DNA of 63,532 nt from UBA1181 sp045600225. GTDB taxonomy: Bacteria; Bacteroidota; Bacteroidia; Bacteroidales; Paludibacteraceae. The stretch's first letter is position 1, and every line of letters begins with the position of its first letter. Position numbers and translations under genes: made by a program. Shown piece by piece: positions 25,110 to 33,253 of this stretch. The notes beneath the pieces are model-generated. The model did not search any database. It had not been told where the DNA came from and was given only the letters and a program-made list of their open reading frames with translations. The stretch lies in contig JAZRXL010000024.1 of NCBI GenBank assembly GCA_045600225.1, positions 1 to 63,532 of the forward strand, given 5' to 3'.

Positions 25110-25778
25110 ATGCGGAAATATGTTGTTATTGTTGCGGGCGGAAAAGGTCTTCGTATGGGAGGTGATATACCTAAGCAGTTTTTGCCTGTTGCGGGTAAAC
25201 CCATCTTGATGAGAACGTTAGAGAGATTTAAGGAGTATGACAACGCAGTTCGTATAATACTTGTTTTACCCAAAGATCATTTTTCCTATTGGAAAGAGTT
25301 GTGTGATGAGTACTCTTTCTCTGTCGGACATCAGTTGGTGCAAGGAGGAGAGACCCGCTATCATTCCGTAAAAAACGGATTAGACTCAATATCGAGTGAT
25401 GAAGAAGCATTGGTGGCAGTGCATGATGGAGTTCGTCCTTTTGTCTCTGTCGATACGATTGCGGAAACTTATGCTGCGGCGGAGAAATATGGAACGGCAG
25501 TGCCTGTTGTGGATTCTGTAGATTCTCTTCGTGAGGTTGTTGGAGAAAATAGTGAGGCGAGAGATCGTTCCAAATTTAGATTGGTTCAGACGCCGCAGAC
25601 ATTTTCTCTTGAAGTGCTAAGAAAGGCATACCATTTAGATTATAGAGATACTTTTACTGATGATGCTTCTGTGGTTGAGGCTTCAGGACAATCCATAGTT
25701 TTGGTAAAAGGAAATAGGGAGAATGTGAAGATAACAACTGCATACGATATGAAAATAGCAACCGTTTTAGTGGAATGA
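25110..25778 (+). CDS. ispD: 2-C-methyl-D-erythritol 4-phosphate cytidylyltransferase (IspD)
   Basis: IspD joins CTP and MEP to form CDP-ME in the non-mevalonate isoprenoid pathway. The 222-residue protein has the nucleotidyltransferase start VVIVAGGKGLRMGGDIPKQFLP, then VQGGETRYHSVKNGL, VAVHDGVRPFV and the C-terminal QTPQTF and DDASVVE motifs. It is separate from ispF, which lies at 38228-38707 on the other strand. It overlaps recG by 4 bases (ATGA), so the two are one transcription unit. Confidence 0.95.
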   Translation: MRKYVVIVAGGKGLRMGGDIPKQFLPVAGKPILMRTLERFKEYDNAVRIILVLPKDHFSYWKELCDEYSFSVGHQLVQGGETRYHSVKNGLDSISSDEEALVAVHDGVRPFVSVDTIAETYAAAEKYGTAVPVVDSVDSLREVVGENSEARDRSKFRLVQTPQTFSLEVLRKAYHLDYRDTFTDDASVVEASGQSIVLVKGNRENVKITTAYDMKIATVLVE

Positions 25779-27883
25779 ATCTATCAGAGAAGGACATAAC
25801 CTACTTACATGGAGTTGGCCCTAAACGGGCAGATATGCTCAAAAAGGAAATTTCAGTTTCCACTTATGAGGATATGCTCTTTTATTTTCCTTATCGCTAC
25901 ATTGATAGAAGCAAGTTCTATGCTATTTCGGAACTAACAGAGTCCTCTTCTTTTGTACAGGTTCGAGGACGTATTTTGAAGATGACGTTGGTCGGCTCTG
26001 CTCATAAGCAAAGGGCAACAGCAGTCTTCTCTGATGGGGTTTCGACCATGGAGCTGCTTTGGTTCAAGGGAACGAAATATGCAATGGAAGCATATAAGGA
26101 GGGTCACGAGTTTGTGGCCTTCGGAAAGCCCTCTTTCTTTGGCGGTAAGGTAAGTTTGGTTCATCCCGAGATGGAAACCATTGCGGAGGCAAAGTCAAAA
26201 TTATCCATTGGCGGTTTGCAGGGCTTGTATAATACAAGTGAGAAAATGAAGAGTAGTTTTCTTAATTCGAAGGCTATTCAAAAAATGGAACTGGAGATTA
26301 TTAAGTCTTTGGTTGGCGAACGAATTGATGAAACACTGCCAAGTTATTTAATAGAGGAGTATCATCTGATGCCATTGCACGAAGCATTGGTGTCGGTTCA
26401 TTTCCCTAAAGATATGGATTCTCTTCGTTTGGCACAGTTTAGACTGAAATTTGAAGAGTTGTTTTTCATTCAGATGGATATGTTGCGTAGTTCGAAGCTT
26501 CGTTCTCAAAGGTTTAAAGGACTCGCATTTGATCATATAGATTACTATTTCAATACCTTTTATAAAGAACATTTGCCATTTGATTTGACGAATGCACAAA
26601 AGCGTGTGTTGCGAGAGATCCGTGCTGATGTGGGCAGTGGACGACAAATGAACAGGCTCTTGCAAGGAGATGTGGGTAGTGGAAAAACTTTGGTTGCACT
26701 GATGACAATGCTCATGGCATTGGATAATAATTATCAAGCCTGTATGATGGCGCCTACAGAGATTTTGGCCACTCAGCATTATGAGTCCTTGTCAAAGATG
26801 TTGTCTCCGATGGGTGTTTCGATTGAGTTGTTGACTGGTTCTACAAAGAAAAAGGATAGAGATAGAATCCTCTCACTTTTGGCAGAAGGAGAGATTCAAA
26901 TCATAATAGGAACCCATGCTTTGATAGAGGATGGGGTCGTCTTCAAGAATCTAGGAATGGCTGTGATAGATGAGCAACATAGGTTTGGCGTTGCGCAAAG
27001 AGCTAAGTTATGGGCTAAGAATGTGCAACCTCCGCATGTGTTGGTGATGACGGCAACTCCTATACCTAGAACTTTGGCAATGACGCTCTATGGAGATTTG
27101 GATGTTTCTGTGATCGATCAACTTCCACCAGGAAGAAAACCGATCAAGACGGTTCATCGATTTGATACTAAAAGAATTGATCTGTACGACTTTATGAAAA
27201 GTGAAATAGCTAAAGGTCGTCAGATCTATATTGTTTATCCAATGATTCAGGAGTCTGAGAAATCGGATTATGAGAACTTGGAGTCGGGTTACCAGAAATT
27301 GCTGAATGTTTTTCCTGAACCTAATTATCGTATAGGTATGGTTCACGGAAAAATGAAACCGGCAGAGAAGGAAGAGGTAATGCAGCGATTTGCATCAGGA
27401 GAGTTGAATGTGTTGGTGGCAACTACGGTTATTGAGGTGGGTGTGAATGTGCCGAATGCTTCGGTTATGATGATAGAGAGTGCAGAGCGTTTTGGTTTGT
27501 CACAACTTCATCAGTTGAGGGGGCGAGTGGGACGAGGTGCAGACCAATCTTTTTGTATTTTGGTGACATCGGTGAAATTGTCGAAGGAGAGTCGTCAGCG
27601 TATGGATGTGATGGTTCGAACAAATGACGGTTTTGAGATATCGGAAGTGGATCTTAAAATGAGAGGGCCTGGAGATATTGAGGGCACTCAGCAGAGTGGG
27701 GTGGCTTTGAATTTGAAGATTACAAATTTGGCGACTGATGGTCAAATCGTTCAGTTCTCAAGAGATGTTGCGAGGCAAGTGTTGGATGAGGATCCTGATT
27801 TGTTGTGCGATAAAAACCGCTTGTTGAATTTGAAATTGCAACAGTTGATGAAAGAAAAGAAAAATTGGGGAGTGATTAGCTAA
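25775..27883 (+). CDS. recG: ATP-dependent DNA helicase RecG
   Basis: RecG remodels stalled replication forks and branch-migrates Holliday junctions. The 702-residue protein has the N-terminal helix-hairpin start (YLHGVGPKRADML), an OB-fold wedge domain, and the helicase motifs LLQGDVGSGKTLVAL (I), GTHALIE (Ic), VIDEQHRFGV (II, with DEQH), MTATPIPRTLA (III), ATTVIEVGVNVPNA (V) and QLRGRVGRG (VI), followed by the C-terminal motif TNDGFEISEVDLKMRGPGD. Length and order are normal for the family. Start codon overlaps the ispD stop. Confidence 0.97.
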   Translation: MNLSEKDITYLHGVGPKRADMLKKEISVSTYEDMLFYFPYRYIDRSKFYAISELTESSSFVQVRGRILKMTLVGSAHKQRATAVFSDGVSTMELLWFKGTKYAMEAYKEGHEFVAFGKPSFFGGKVSLVHPEMETIAEAKSKLSIGGLQGLYNTSEKMKSSFLNSKAIQKMELEIIKSLVGERIDETLPSYLIEEYHLMPLHEALVSVHFPKDMDSLRLAQFRLKFEELFFIQMDMLRSSKLRSQRFKGLAFDHIDYYFNTFYKEHLPFDLTNAQKRVLREIRADVGSGRQMNRLLQGDVGSGKTLVALMTMLMALDNNYQACMMAPTEILATQHYESLSKMLSPMGVSIELLTGSTKKKDRDRILSLLAEGEIQIIIGTHALIEDGVVFKNLGMAVIDEQHRFGVAQRAKLWAKNVQPPHVLVMTATPIPRTLAMTLYGDLDVSVIDQLPPGRKPIKTVHRFDTKRIDLYDFMKSEIAKGRQIYIVYPMIQESEKSDYENLESGYQKLLNVFPEPNYRIGMVHGKMKPAEKEEVMQRFASGELNVLVATTVIEVGVNVPNASVMMIESAERFGLSQLHQLRGRVGRGADQSFCILVTSVKLSKESRQRMDVMVRTNDGFEISEVDLKMRGPGDIEGTQQSGVALNLKITNLATDGQIVQFSRDVARQVLDEDPDLLCDKNRLLNLKLQQLMKEKKNWGVIS

Positions 27884-27910
27884 GTGTAGGTTACCATACA
27901 TAAAAACAAA

Positions 27911-27942
27911 AAAAAGGCTATCCGATAGGATAGCCCTTTTTA
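27911..27942. terminator. Terminator between recG and the small lipoprotein gene
   Basis: GGCTATCC-GATA-GGATAGCC flanked by A's and T's; it can act on both converging transcripts. Confidence 0.85.
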
Positions 27943-27961
27943 TTCCGCATTTAACGCTGAA

Positions 27962-28198
27962 TTACTTAGCAGCTTCAACTGCATTCTCGATAGCTTCAAC
28001 AACCTCAGCAGCGGTCTCAGCAGCCTCGATAGTGTTAGCAACAACAGAGTCAGCAGCAGTTGAGTCAACAACTGTAGCAACAACTGTATCAACTACAGCA
28101 GCAGCTGAATCAGCACATTGTTGTGCATCTTGTTTTTGTTCGTTGCTGCAAGAAACTAGAGCAGCACATACAGCGAAAAATAAAACTACTTTTTTCAT
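27962..28198 (-). CDS. Tiny Ala/Val-rich lipoprotein of unknown function
   Basis: The 78-residue precursor has a lipoprotein signal ending LVSC (Cys about residue 17), leaving a mature chain of about 62 residues made mostly of Ala, Val, Asp, Glu, Ser and Thr, with repeating A-A-V-V-D-T-V-V and A-A-E-V-V-E-A-I patterns. The heptad-like spacing suggests a helical or coiled-coil rod, somewhat like the Lpp-type envelope lipoproteins, but it has no Lpp sequence motif or C-terminal Lys-Arg-Tyr. It has a -7 box and a leader hairpin upstream and a terminator downstream. Confidence 0.75.
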   Translation of the reverse strand: MKKVVLFFAVCAALVSCSNEQKQDAQQCADSAAAVVDTVVATVVDSTAADSVVANTIEAAETAAEVVEAIENAVEAAK

Positions 28199-28223
28199 TT
28201 TTTTTATATAAATAAATTAAACA

Positions 28224-28241
28224 ACGTCTTCTTTTTAGACG
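28224..28241 (-). other. Hairpin in the leader of the small lipoprotein gene
   Basis: CGTCT and AGACG separated by 8 bases, between the -7 box and the ATG. The same five-base arms appear in the hairpins at 2150-2299. Confidence 0.4.
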
Positions 28242-28244
28242 GCA

Positions 28245-28252
28245 CAAAATTA
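28245..28252 (-). promoter_or_regulatory. Bacteroidota -7 box for the small lipoprotein gene
   Basis: TAATTTTG on the minus strand, 47 bases before the ATG at 28198; no upstream partner. Confidence 0.4.
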
Positions 28253-28359
28253 TACTTAATTTCTTAATTGGTTTCTTTAATTAACTTTTTTTTTCAATGA
28301 TAATGTAAAAAAAATATAAAATTTTAAGGAAAAAGTATTTTTCTGCACAATAACTGGAT

Positions 28360-30021
28360 TTATAAGGAAGAGTTCTCGTATAAATATCTTTTGATACTCT
28401 TTTTGGGAGTCTTTTCAAACTCATCATTTCTTATGACTATTTTGTTTATTGCTTCGTATGAGGCAAGCTCTTTGTTTATGGCAATTCTATTCCTTTCCAT
28501 TATTCCTTCCATTTCCTCTCCCTTTATATGATTTTCCTCTAAAACCGTGTGGTCAGGGTAGACCAATGCTACGATCTTATTATCGCTTTGAATGACCAGA
28601 CATTCTGACACGTAAGGCATATTGACTAGTTTTGCTTCAATGGCTTCAGGGTAGATGTTTTGACCTGAAGGACCTAAAAGCATATTCTTACATCTACCTT
28701 TTATGAATATGTTGTTCTCTTTGTCTATTATACCCATATCTCCAGTATGTAGCCATCCATCTTCGTCCAGCGTTTGTGCAGTAGCTATGGAATTCTTGTA
28801 GTAGCCCATCATTACACATTCCCCTTTTATTAATATTTCCCCGGGAATCTTATATTGATCTTCCGAAGAAATCTTGATTTGTAGACATGGCAACAACTTT
28901 CCTGCGGATCTTGGCACATACTCCTCTAATTGAGCAAATGCAATCAAAGGAGCACATTCTGTCATCCCATATCCACATACGTACGGGAATTTTATTTTGT
29001 CCATGAAATTTGCAGTTTCTACATTCAGTGGAGCTCCTCCCAATACGATACTTTTGAACTTGCCTCCGAAAGTATCGATTAATGACTTTCTGATTCTTTT
29101 GTATATAATCTGTTTTATTACTGGTATTTTTATAAGGATTTTAAGAGGAAACTTACTAATCGTAGGCTGAATTTGGTTTTTGTAAATCTTCTCCAATACA
29201 AGAGGAACTAGAAATATGGAGTTTGGTTGAACCTCCGATAATGCTTTGATTAGGATTTTGGGAGAGGGGAGTTTGTTAAGAAAATAGATGTGGGAACCTG
29301 CGGAAATTTGTGCAATTAATTCACCGAGCAATCCGTACGCGTGAGCCAAGGGAAGCATAGATAAAATCCTAAACCCTTTTTTCGCTTGATCTTTTGATAG
29401 TGCAAACTCTGTGTTGGCACGGAAATTCTCCCCTGAAATCATTACACCTTTGCTGAACCCTGTCGTCCCAGAAGTATAACTTATCATTACCAATTCTTTG
29501 TCATCCTTATCTATGAAGTTTACATCATCTTTGTTGTATCCATTAGGGTATTTTTGGTTGAATAGATTGTTGGTGTTCTTCAAGACTTCTTGAATGCTTT
29601 CATTCTCTTTCTGATACAGACAACTTGTATTGGATAGGGATATGTACCCTCGTACTTGAGGGGTGTTGCTTACATCAATGTTTTTCCAAATGTCTTCTGA
29701 AAGGAAAACCAATTGGGCGTCAGAATGGTGTATGATGTGGTGAATGTCATCTTTGTGGAAGTCTTTTAGAATAGGAACCACTACGGCTCCGTATGTTTCT
29801 ATGGCAAGAAAGGTGATTGCCCAAGAGTGATTGTTGCTTCCGACCAATGCTATTTTATCCTCCTTTTGAATGTTTAGTTCGGAAAATAGGATGTGTAGTT
29901 TGGCTATCTTTCCTGCCACTTCTCCATATGTGTAGCGAATGTCTGTATTGTAGTCAGTCATCGCTGGGAGATCCCAATGAATCTTGAACGACCGTTCGTA
30001 ATATTTGATATAACTCAACAT
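28360..30021 (-). CDS. Acyl-CoA synthetase/AMP-forming ligase, copy 2
   Basis: A 553-residue ANL-family ligase that would adenylate a carboxylate (probably a fatty acid) and transfer it to CoA or a carrier. Visible motifs are the P-loop-like YTSGTTGFSKGVM, GYGMTECAP, GWLHTGDMG, and a C-terminal catalytic Lys in TPKKSIKRYLY. The N-terminus MLSYIKYYERSFKIHWDLPAM lines up with the paralogue at 30108-31760, which is why 30021 was chosen over 30051. It lies 86 bases downstream of that paralogue on the same strand. Specific chain length is not visible. Confidence 0.88.
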   Translation of the reverse strand: MLSYIKYYERSFKIHWDLPAMTDYNTDIRYTYGEVAGKIAKLHILFSELNIQKEDKIALVGSNNHSWAITFLAIETYGAVVVPILKDFHKDDIHHIIHHSDAQLVFLSEDIWKNIDVSNTPQVRGYISLSNTSCLYQKENESIQEVLKNTNNLFNQKYPNGYNKDDVNFIDKDDKELVMISYTSGTTGFSKGVMISGENFRANTEFALSKDQAKKGFRILSMLPLAHAYGLLGELIAQISAGSHIYFLNKLPSPKILIKALSEVQPNSIFLVPLVLEKIYKNQIQPTISKFPLKILIKIPVIKQIIYKRIRKSLIDTFGGKFKSIVLGGAPLNVETANFMDKIKFPYVCGYGMTECAPLIAFAQLEEYVPRSAGKLLPCLQIKISSEDQYKIPGEILIKGECVMMGYYKNSIATAQTLDEDGWLHTGDMGIIDKENNIFIKGRCKNMLLGPSGQNIYPEAIEAKLVNMPYVSECLVIQSDNKIVALVYPDHTVLEENHIKGEEMEGIMERNRIAINKELASYEAINKIVIRNDEFEKTPKKSIKRYLYENSSL

Positions 30022-30048
30022 CTTTATTGGTATAAAATATTTATAATG

Positions 30049-30056
30049 CAAAAATA
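30049..30056 (-). promoter_or_regulatory. Bacteroidota -7 box for ligase copy 2
   Basis: TATTTTTG on the minus strand, 28 bases before the ATG at 30021. Confidence 0.35.
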
Positions 30057-30107
30057 TAAATATTCTACCAGTTTAGATGATGTTTATAAATAATAATTAG
30101 GGTGTCT

Positions 30108-31760
30108 TCATTTTTCGTAAAGATATCTTTTTATGCTCTTCTTGGGAGTTTTTTCAAACTCTGTTGGATGTATTTGGAATGCCTTGACTTGCTCGTAATA
30201 TGCTAGTTTCTTGTTTAATTCTTTCCTTTGTTCATCCATAATGGAATCCAAATCTTTTGGGTCTACCCCCATCTCATCCATTGCGGAAAAATCGGGATAG
30301 ACAAGAGCGATAATCCTATCTTCTTTTTGAATAACAATACTTTCGGAAACAAACGAGAGATTATTGATTTTTGCTTCTATCTCCTCTGGGTATACATTTT
30401 GTCCTGATGCGGTAAGGATCATAGTTTTGGACCTTCCTTTTATATATAAATTTCCCTCTTTGTCGATAATTCCGATGTCACCAGTTTTTAGCCAACCATC
30501 CTCGTTGAATACTTTCTGAGTTGCCTCTTCGTTTTTGAAATAGCCTTTCATTACATTGCGACCTTTCACCAATATCTCTCCTGGGGTATTGTATGGATCT
30601 TCAGAATCGATTTTTACAATTGCCCCGTCGATTACTTTTCCGACAGAGTGGGGTGTGAACTTCTGACAATCGACACTGATAAGTGGTGCACATTCGGTCA
30701 TTCCATATCCTACTGTGAATGGGAAGTCTATTTTTAAAAGAAAGTCTTCCACTTCACGGTTGAAAGGGGCTCCTCCAATTACAAGTTTGATAAACCTTCC
30801 TCCAAATACATTGACAAGTTTTTTCCTTATTTCAGAGTATATTTTGTTGGACACAAAAGGTATGCTCGTCGCAACTTTAACGGATGTCTTGTTAATTTGC
30901 GGAAGAATATTGTTTTTATAAATTTTTTCTATGACTAATGGTACCGTAAAAATGCAGTCAGGTTTTACATCATCCATTGCTTTCAGTAAAACCTTTGGAC
31001 TTGGAAGTTTCGTTAAGAAGGTTATGTGTCCTCCTGCGATTATTTGACAGATAAAGTCGAATGCGCAGCCGTACGCATGAGCCAGAGGTAAGAAAGATAG
31101 GATCTTGTAGCCTTTCCCTACTAATCCAGATTTGAACGCGTAATCAATCATGCAGCAGAAGTTTTCTCCGCTAAGCATTACCCCTTTACTAAACCCGGTT
31201 GTGCCAGAGGTGTAGTTGAGTACGGCCATCTCATTGTCATCTTTTTGTGCATAGACGACATCTTCCTTTTCAAATCCCTTTGTGTAAGACTCTTTGAATA
31301 GAGTATCAAGATGCTTCATTGTCATCTGAATACCTTCTCCTGGTGCTTGATATAAGCATCTAAAATCGGAGATGGAGAATATTCCTCGAATAGATTGAAA
31401 TCTTTCTTCTTGGATGTTTTCCCAGTGAGAGTCTGTTAGAAAAAGGAGTTTAGACTCAGAGTGGTTGACAATATGTTGAATGTCGTCAGGATGAAAATCT
31501 TGTAAGATCGGAACGATGACAGCTCCATAGGTTATGGTTGCGAGAAACGTGATAGCCCATTCTGGAGTGTTTAGTCCAACCAGTGCTATTTTGTCTTGTT
31601 GCGAGATGTTTAGTTCTTTAAATAAAAGGTGGAACTTTGCAATTTCTTCTGCCACTTCTTTGTAAGTGTATTCTTTTTTACTTACATAATTGGTCATTGC
31701 TGTAAGATCCCAATTCTCTTTTATGGATTTTTCAAAGTGTTGAATAAAACAATCTGCCAT
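30108..31760 (-). CDS. Acyl-CoA synthetase/AMP-forming ligase, copy 1
   Basis: A 550-residue ANL-family ligase with YTSGTTGFSKGVML, GYGMTECAPLI, GWLKTGDIG and the C-terminal TPKKSIKRYLY, the same framework as its neighbour at 28360-30021. The two look like an old tandem duplication: motifs and ends match, but the middle regions differ a good deal. Both are soluble, with no signal peptide. Different substrates are likely because the wall of the acyl pocket region between the signature and GYGMTE has diverged. Confidence 0.88.
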   Translation of the reverse strand: MADCFIQHFEKSIKENWDLTAMTNYVSKKEYTYKEVAEEIAKFHLLFKELNISQQDKIALVGLNTPEWAITFLATITYGAVIVPILQDFHPDDIQHIVNHSESKLLFLTDSHWENIQEERFQSIRGIFSISDFRCLYQAPGEGIQMTMKHLDTLFKESYTKGFEKEDVVYAQKDDNEMAVLNYTSGTTGFSKGVMLSGENFCCMIDYAFKSGLVGKGYKILSFLPLAHAYGCAFDFICQIIAGGHITFLTKLPSPKVLLKAMDDVKPDCIFTVPLVIEKIYKNNILPQINKTSVKVATSIPFVSNKIYSEIRKKLVNVFGGRFIKLVIGGAPFNREVEDFLLKIDFPFTVGYGMTECAPLISVDCQKFTPHSVGKVIDGAIVKIDSEDPYNTPGEILVKGRNVMKGYFKNEEATQKVFNEDGWLKTGDIGIIDKEGNLYIKGRSKTMILTASGQNVYPEEIEAKINNLSFVSESIVIQKEDRIIALVYPDFSAMDEMGVDPKDLDSIMDEQRKELNKKLAYYEQVKAFQIHPTEFEKTPKKSIKRYLYEK

Positions 31761-31801
31761 AATTCGCTCATTTTGTATTACACAATCTTTTTGCTTGTGT
31801 G

Positions 31802-31809
31802 CAAAAATA
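31802..31809 (-). promoter_or_regulatory. Bacteroidota -7 box for ligase copy 1
   Basis: TATTTTTG on the minus strand, 42 bases before the ATG at 31760. Confidence 0.35.
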
Positions 31810-31912
31810 AGTTTTCTTTTAGAATAACGATAGTGAAAAAATAATTTTTTTGAAATGCGGGTGAGGTGTATTGTTAATTTTTTCGGAGAGAAAGAAAAAA
31901 TAAGATTGTCGG

Positions 31913-31943
31913 TTTGTCCATTCGTTCTTTTGATGTAATTTTG
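31913..31943 (+). promoter_or_regulatory. Full Bacteroidota promoter of the DUF4494-yggS unit
   Basis: TTTG at 31913-31916 and TAATTTTG at 31936-31943, with the ideal 19-base gap; the leader is about 50 bases long. Confidence 0.6.
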
Positions 31944-31999
31944 TCGTGTTATAATGTGAATGTCAAAATTATTGAAAGAAAAATTAAAGCAGGTTAATT

Positions 32000-32443
32000 A
32001 TGAATTTTTTTGAATGCAAAGTAAGTCACGATCAAGTAGAGGAATCGACAGGAAAGAAAAAGAAAATCACAGATACATATATGGTAGATGCATTGTCCTT
32101 TTCAGAGGCGGAAGCCAGATTGAATGAGGAGGTTGCACCTTTTTACAATGCGGGTGAGTTTGCAGTTGCAGGTATCCGTAAGGCAAAGATCAGTGAAATC
32201 TTTGGTGAGAGTATTGAGGCATCAAAATGGTACAAGTGTAAAGTGTCGTTCGTTACGATCGATGAGGTTAGTGCAAAGGAGAAAAGATTTAATAGCACAA
32301 TCTTGGTTCACGCAGATGATTTTGATGATGCATTGAAGAATTTGAAAGAGGGATTGAAAGATACAATTTCAGATACAGAGATTGTTTCGATTTCAGATAC
32401 GCCTATTATGGATATATTCCGTTATGTTGTTCCTGAAAATTAA
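32000..32443 (+). CDS. DUF4494 family protein
   Basis: A 147-residue cytoplasmic protein that fits DUF4494, a family restricted to Bacteroidota with no known role. It has an internal two-fold pattern: FFECKVSHDQVEESTGKKKKITDTYMVDALSFSEAEARL and later WYKCKVSFVTIDEVSAKEKRFNSTILVHADDFDDAL, suggesting two similar beta-alpha halves. It ends 6 bases before yggS, so the two share a transcript. A role near pyridoxal phosphate balance is only an inference from that pairing. Confidence 0.85.
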   Translation: MNFFECKVSHDQVEESTGKKKKITDTYMVDALSFSEAEARLNEEVAPFYNAGEFAVAGIRKAKISEIFGESIEASKWYKCKVSFVTIDEVSAKEKRFNSTILVHADDFDDALKNLKEGLKDTISDTEIVSISDTPIMDIFRYVVPEN

Positions 32444-32449
32444 AGGAAG

Positions 32450-33109
32450 ATGCAAGTTGCACAAAGAATTGAAGATATAAAAAAAGAACTGCCAGCAACT
32501 ACTCGTTTGTTGGCAGTTTCCAAATTCCATCCTGTAGAATCCATTTTGGAGGCATATCAGTGTGGTCAGCGCCTATTCGGAGAGAGTAGGGTTCAGGAGT
32601 TGATGCAGAAGTATGAAGCGTTGCCAAAGGATATAGAGTGGAATTTCATAGGACATTTGCAATCGAATAAGATTAAGTATATTGTTCCGTTTGTTTCTTT
32701 AATTCATAGTGTTGACACCGAAAAACTATTGAATGAAATAAATCTATGTGCACAAAAGTGCGGAAGAGTGGTCTCTTGTTTGTTAGAAATTCATGTAGCA
32801 AAAGAGGAAACCAAATATGGTTTTGATTTTGAAACGGCAAGGGAATTGTTGCAAAGTGGTCGGTTGAACAGTTTGTCTAATGTTTCCGTTGTGGGAATAA
32901 TGGGAATGTCGTCTATTACGGATGATGAAGGTCAGGTTCGCCGAGAGTTCGCTTCTTTGTCTGCATTTTTTCGAGAGATGAAAGATACGGTAGCCCCTCA
33001 ATTTAGAGAGTTGTCGATGGGTATGTCTGGCGACTATCATATCGCAATGGAAGAGGGTAGCACCATGATTAGGTTGGGAACTACAATCTTTGGGGAACGA
33101 CAATATTAA
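32450..33109 (+). CDS. yggS: Pyridoxal phosphate homeostasis protein (YggS/PLPBP)
   Basis: YggS-type proteins bind pyridoxal phosphate without a known catalytic turnover and buffer the free vitamin B6 pool and amino-acid balance. The 219-residue protein has the PLP lysine in LLAVSKFHP, then FGESRVQEL, WNFIGHLQSNK, and the C-terminal LSMGMSGDYHIAMEEGSTMIRLGT..FG phosphate-binding signature. A pyridoxamine kinase gene lies 3.6 kb away on the other strand. Length is normal. Confidence 0.95.
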   Translation: MQVAQRIEDIKKELPATTRLLAVSKFHPVESILEAYQCGQRLFGESRVQELMQKYEALPKDIEWNFIGHLQSNKIKYIVPFVSLIHSVDTEKLLNEINLCAQKCGRVVSCLLEIHVAKEETKYGFDFETARELLQSGRLNSLSNVSVVGIMGMSSITDDEGQVRREFASLSAFFREMKDTVAPQFRELSMGMSGDYHIAMEEGSTMIRLGTTIFGERQY

Positions 33110-33142
33110 ACTTTTTGATACCTGTTTGTGGTGTTTGAGTTT

Positions 33143-33172
33143 CCCTTTTGTTTCTAAATAAAACAAAAAGGG
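33143..33172. terminator. Possible terminator after yggS
   Basis: CCCTTTTGTTT and AAACAAAAAGGG pair with one extra A. No T tract follows on the plus strand, so its activity is uncertain. Confidence 0.4.
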
Positions 33173-33203
33173 TGCAAAGTGTTATGTTTTAAAAAATTAT
33201 TTG

Positions 33204-33211
33204 TAACTTTG
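33204..33211 (+). promoter_or_regulatory. Bacteroidota -7 box for maeB
   Basis: TAACTTTG, 43 bases before ATG 33254; the upstream element is not clear. Confidence 0.45.
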
Positions 33212-33253
33212 CAGACAATATAAAAGTATGTTGAAGAACATAAATTCTGAAAT

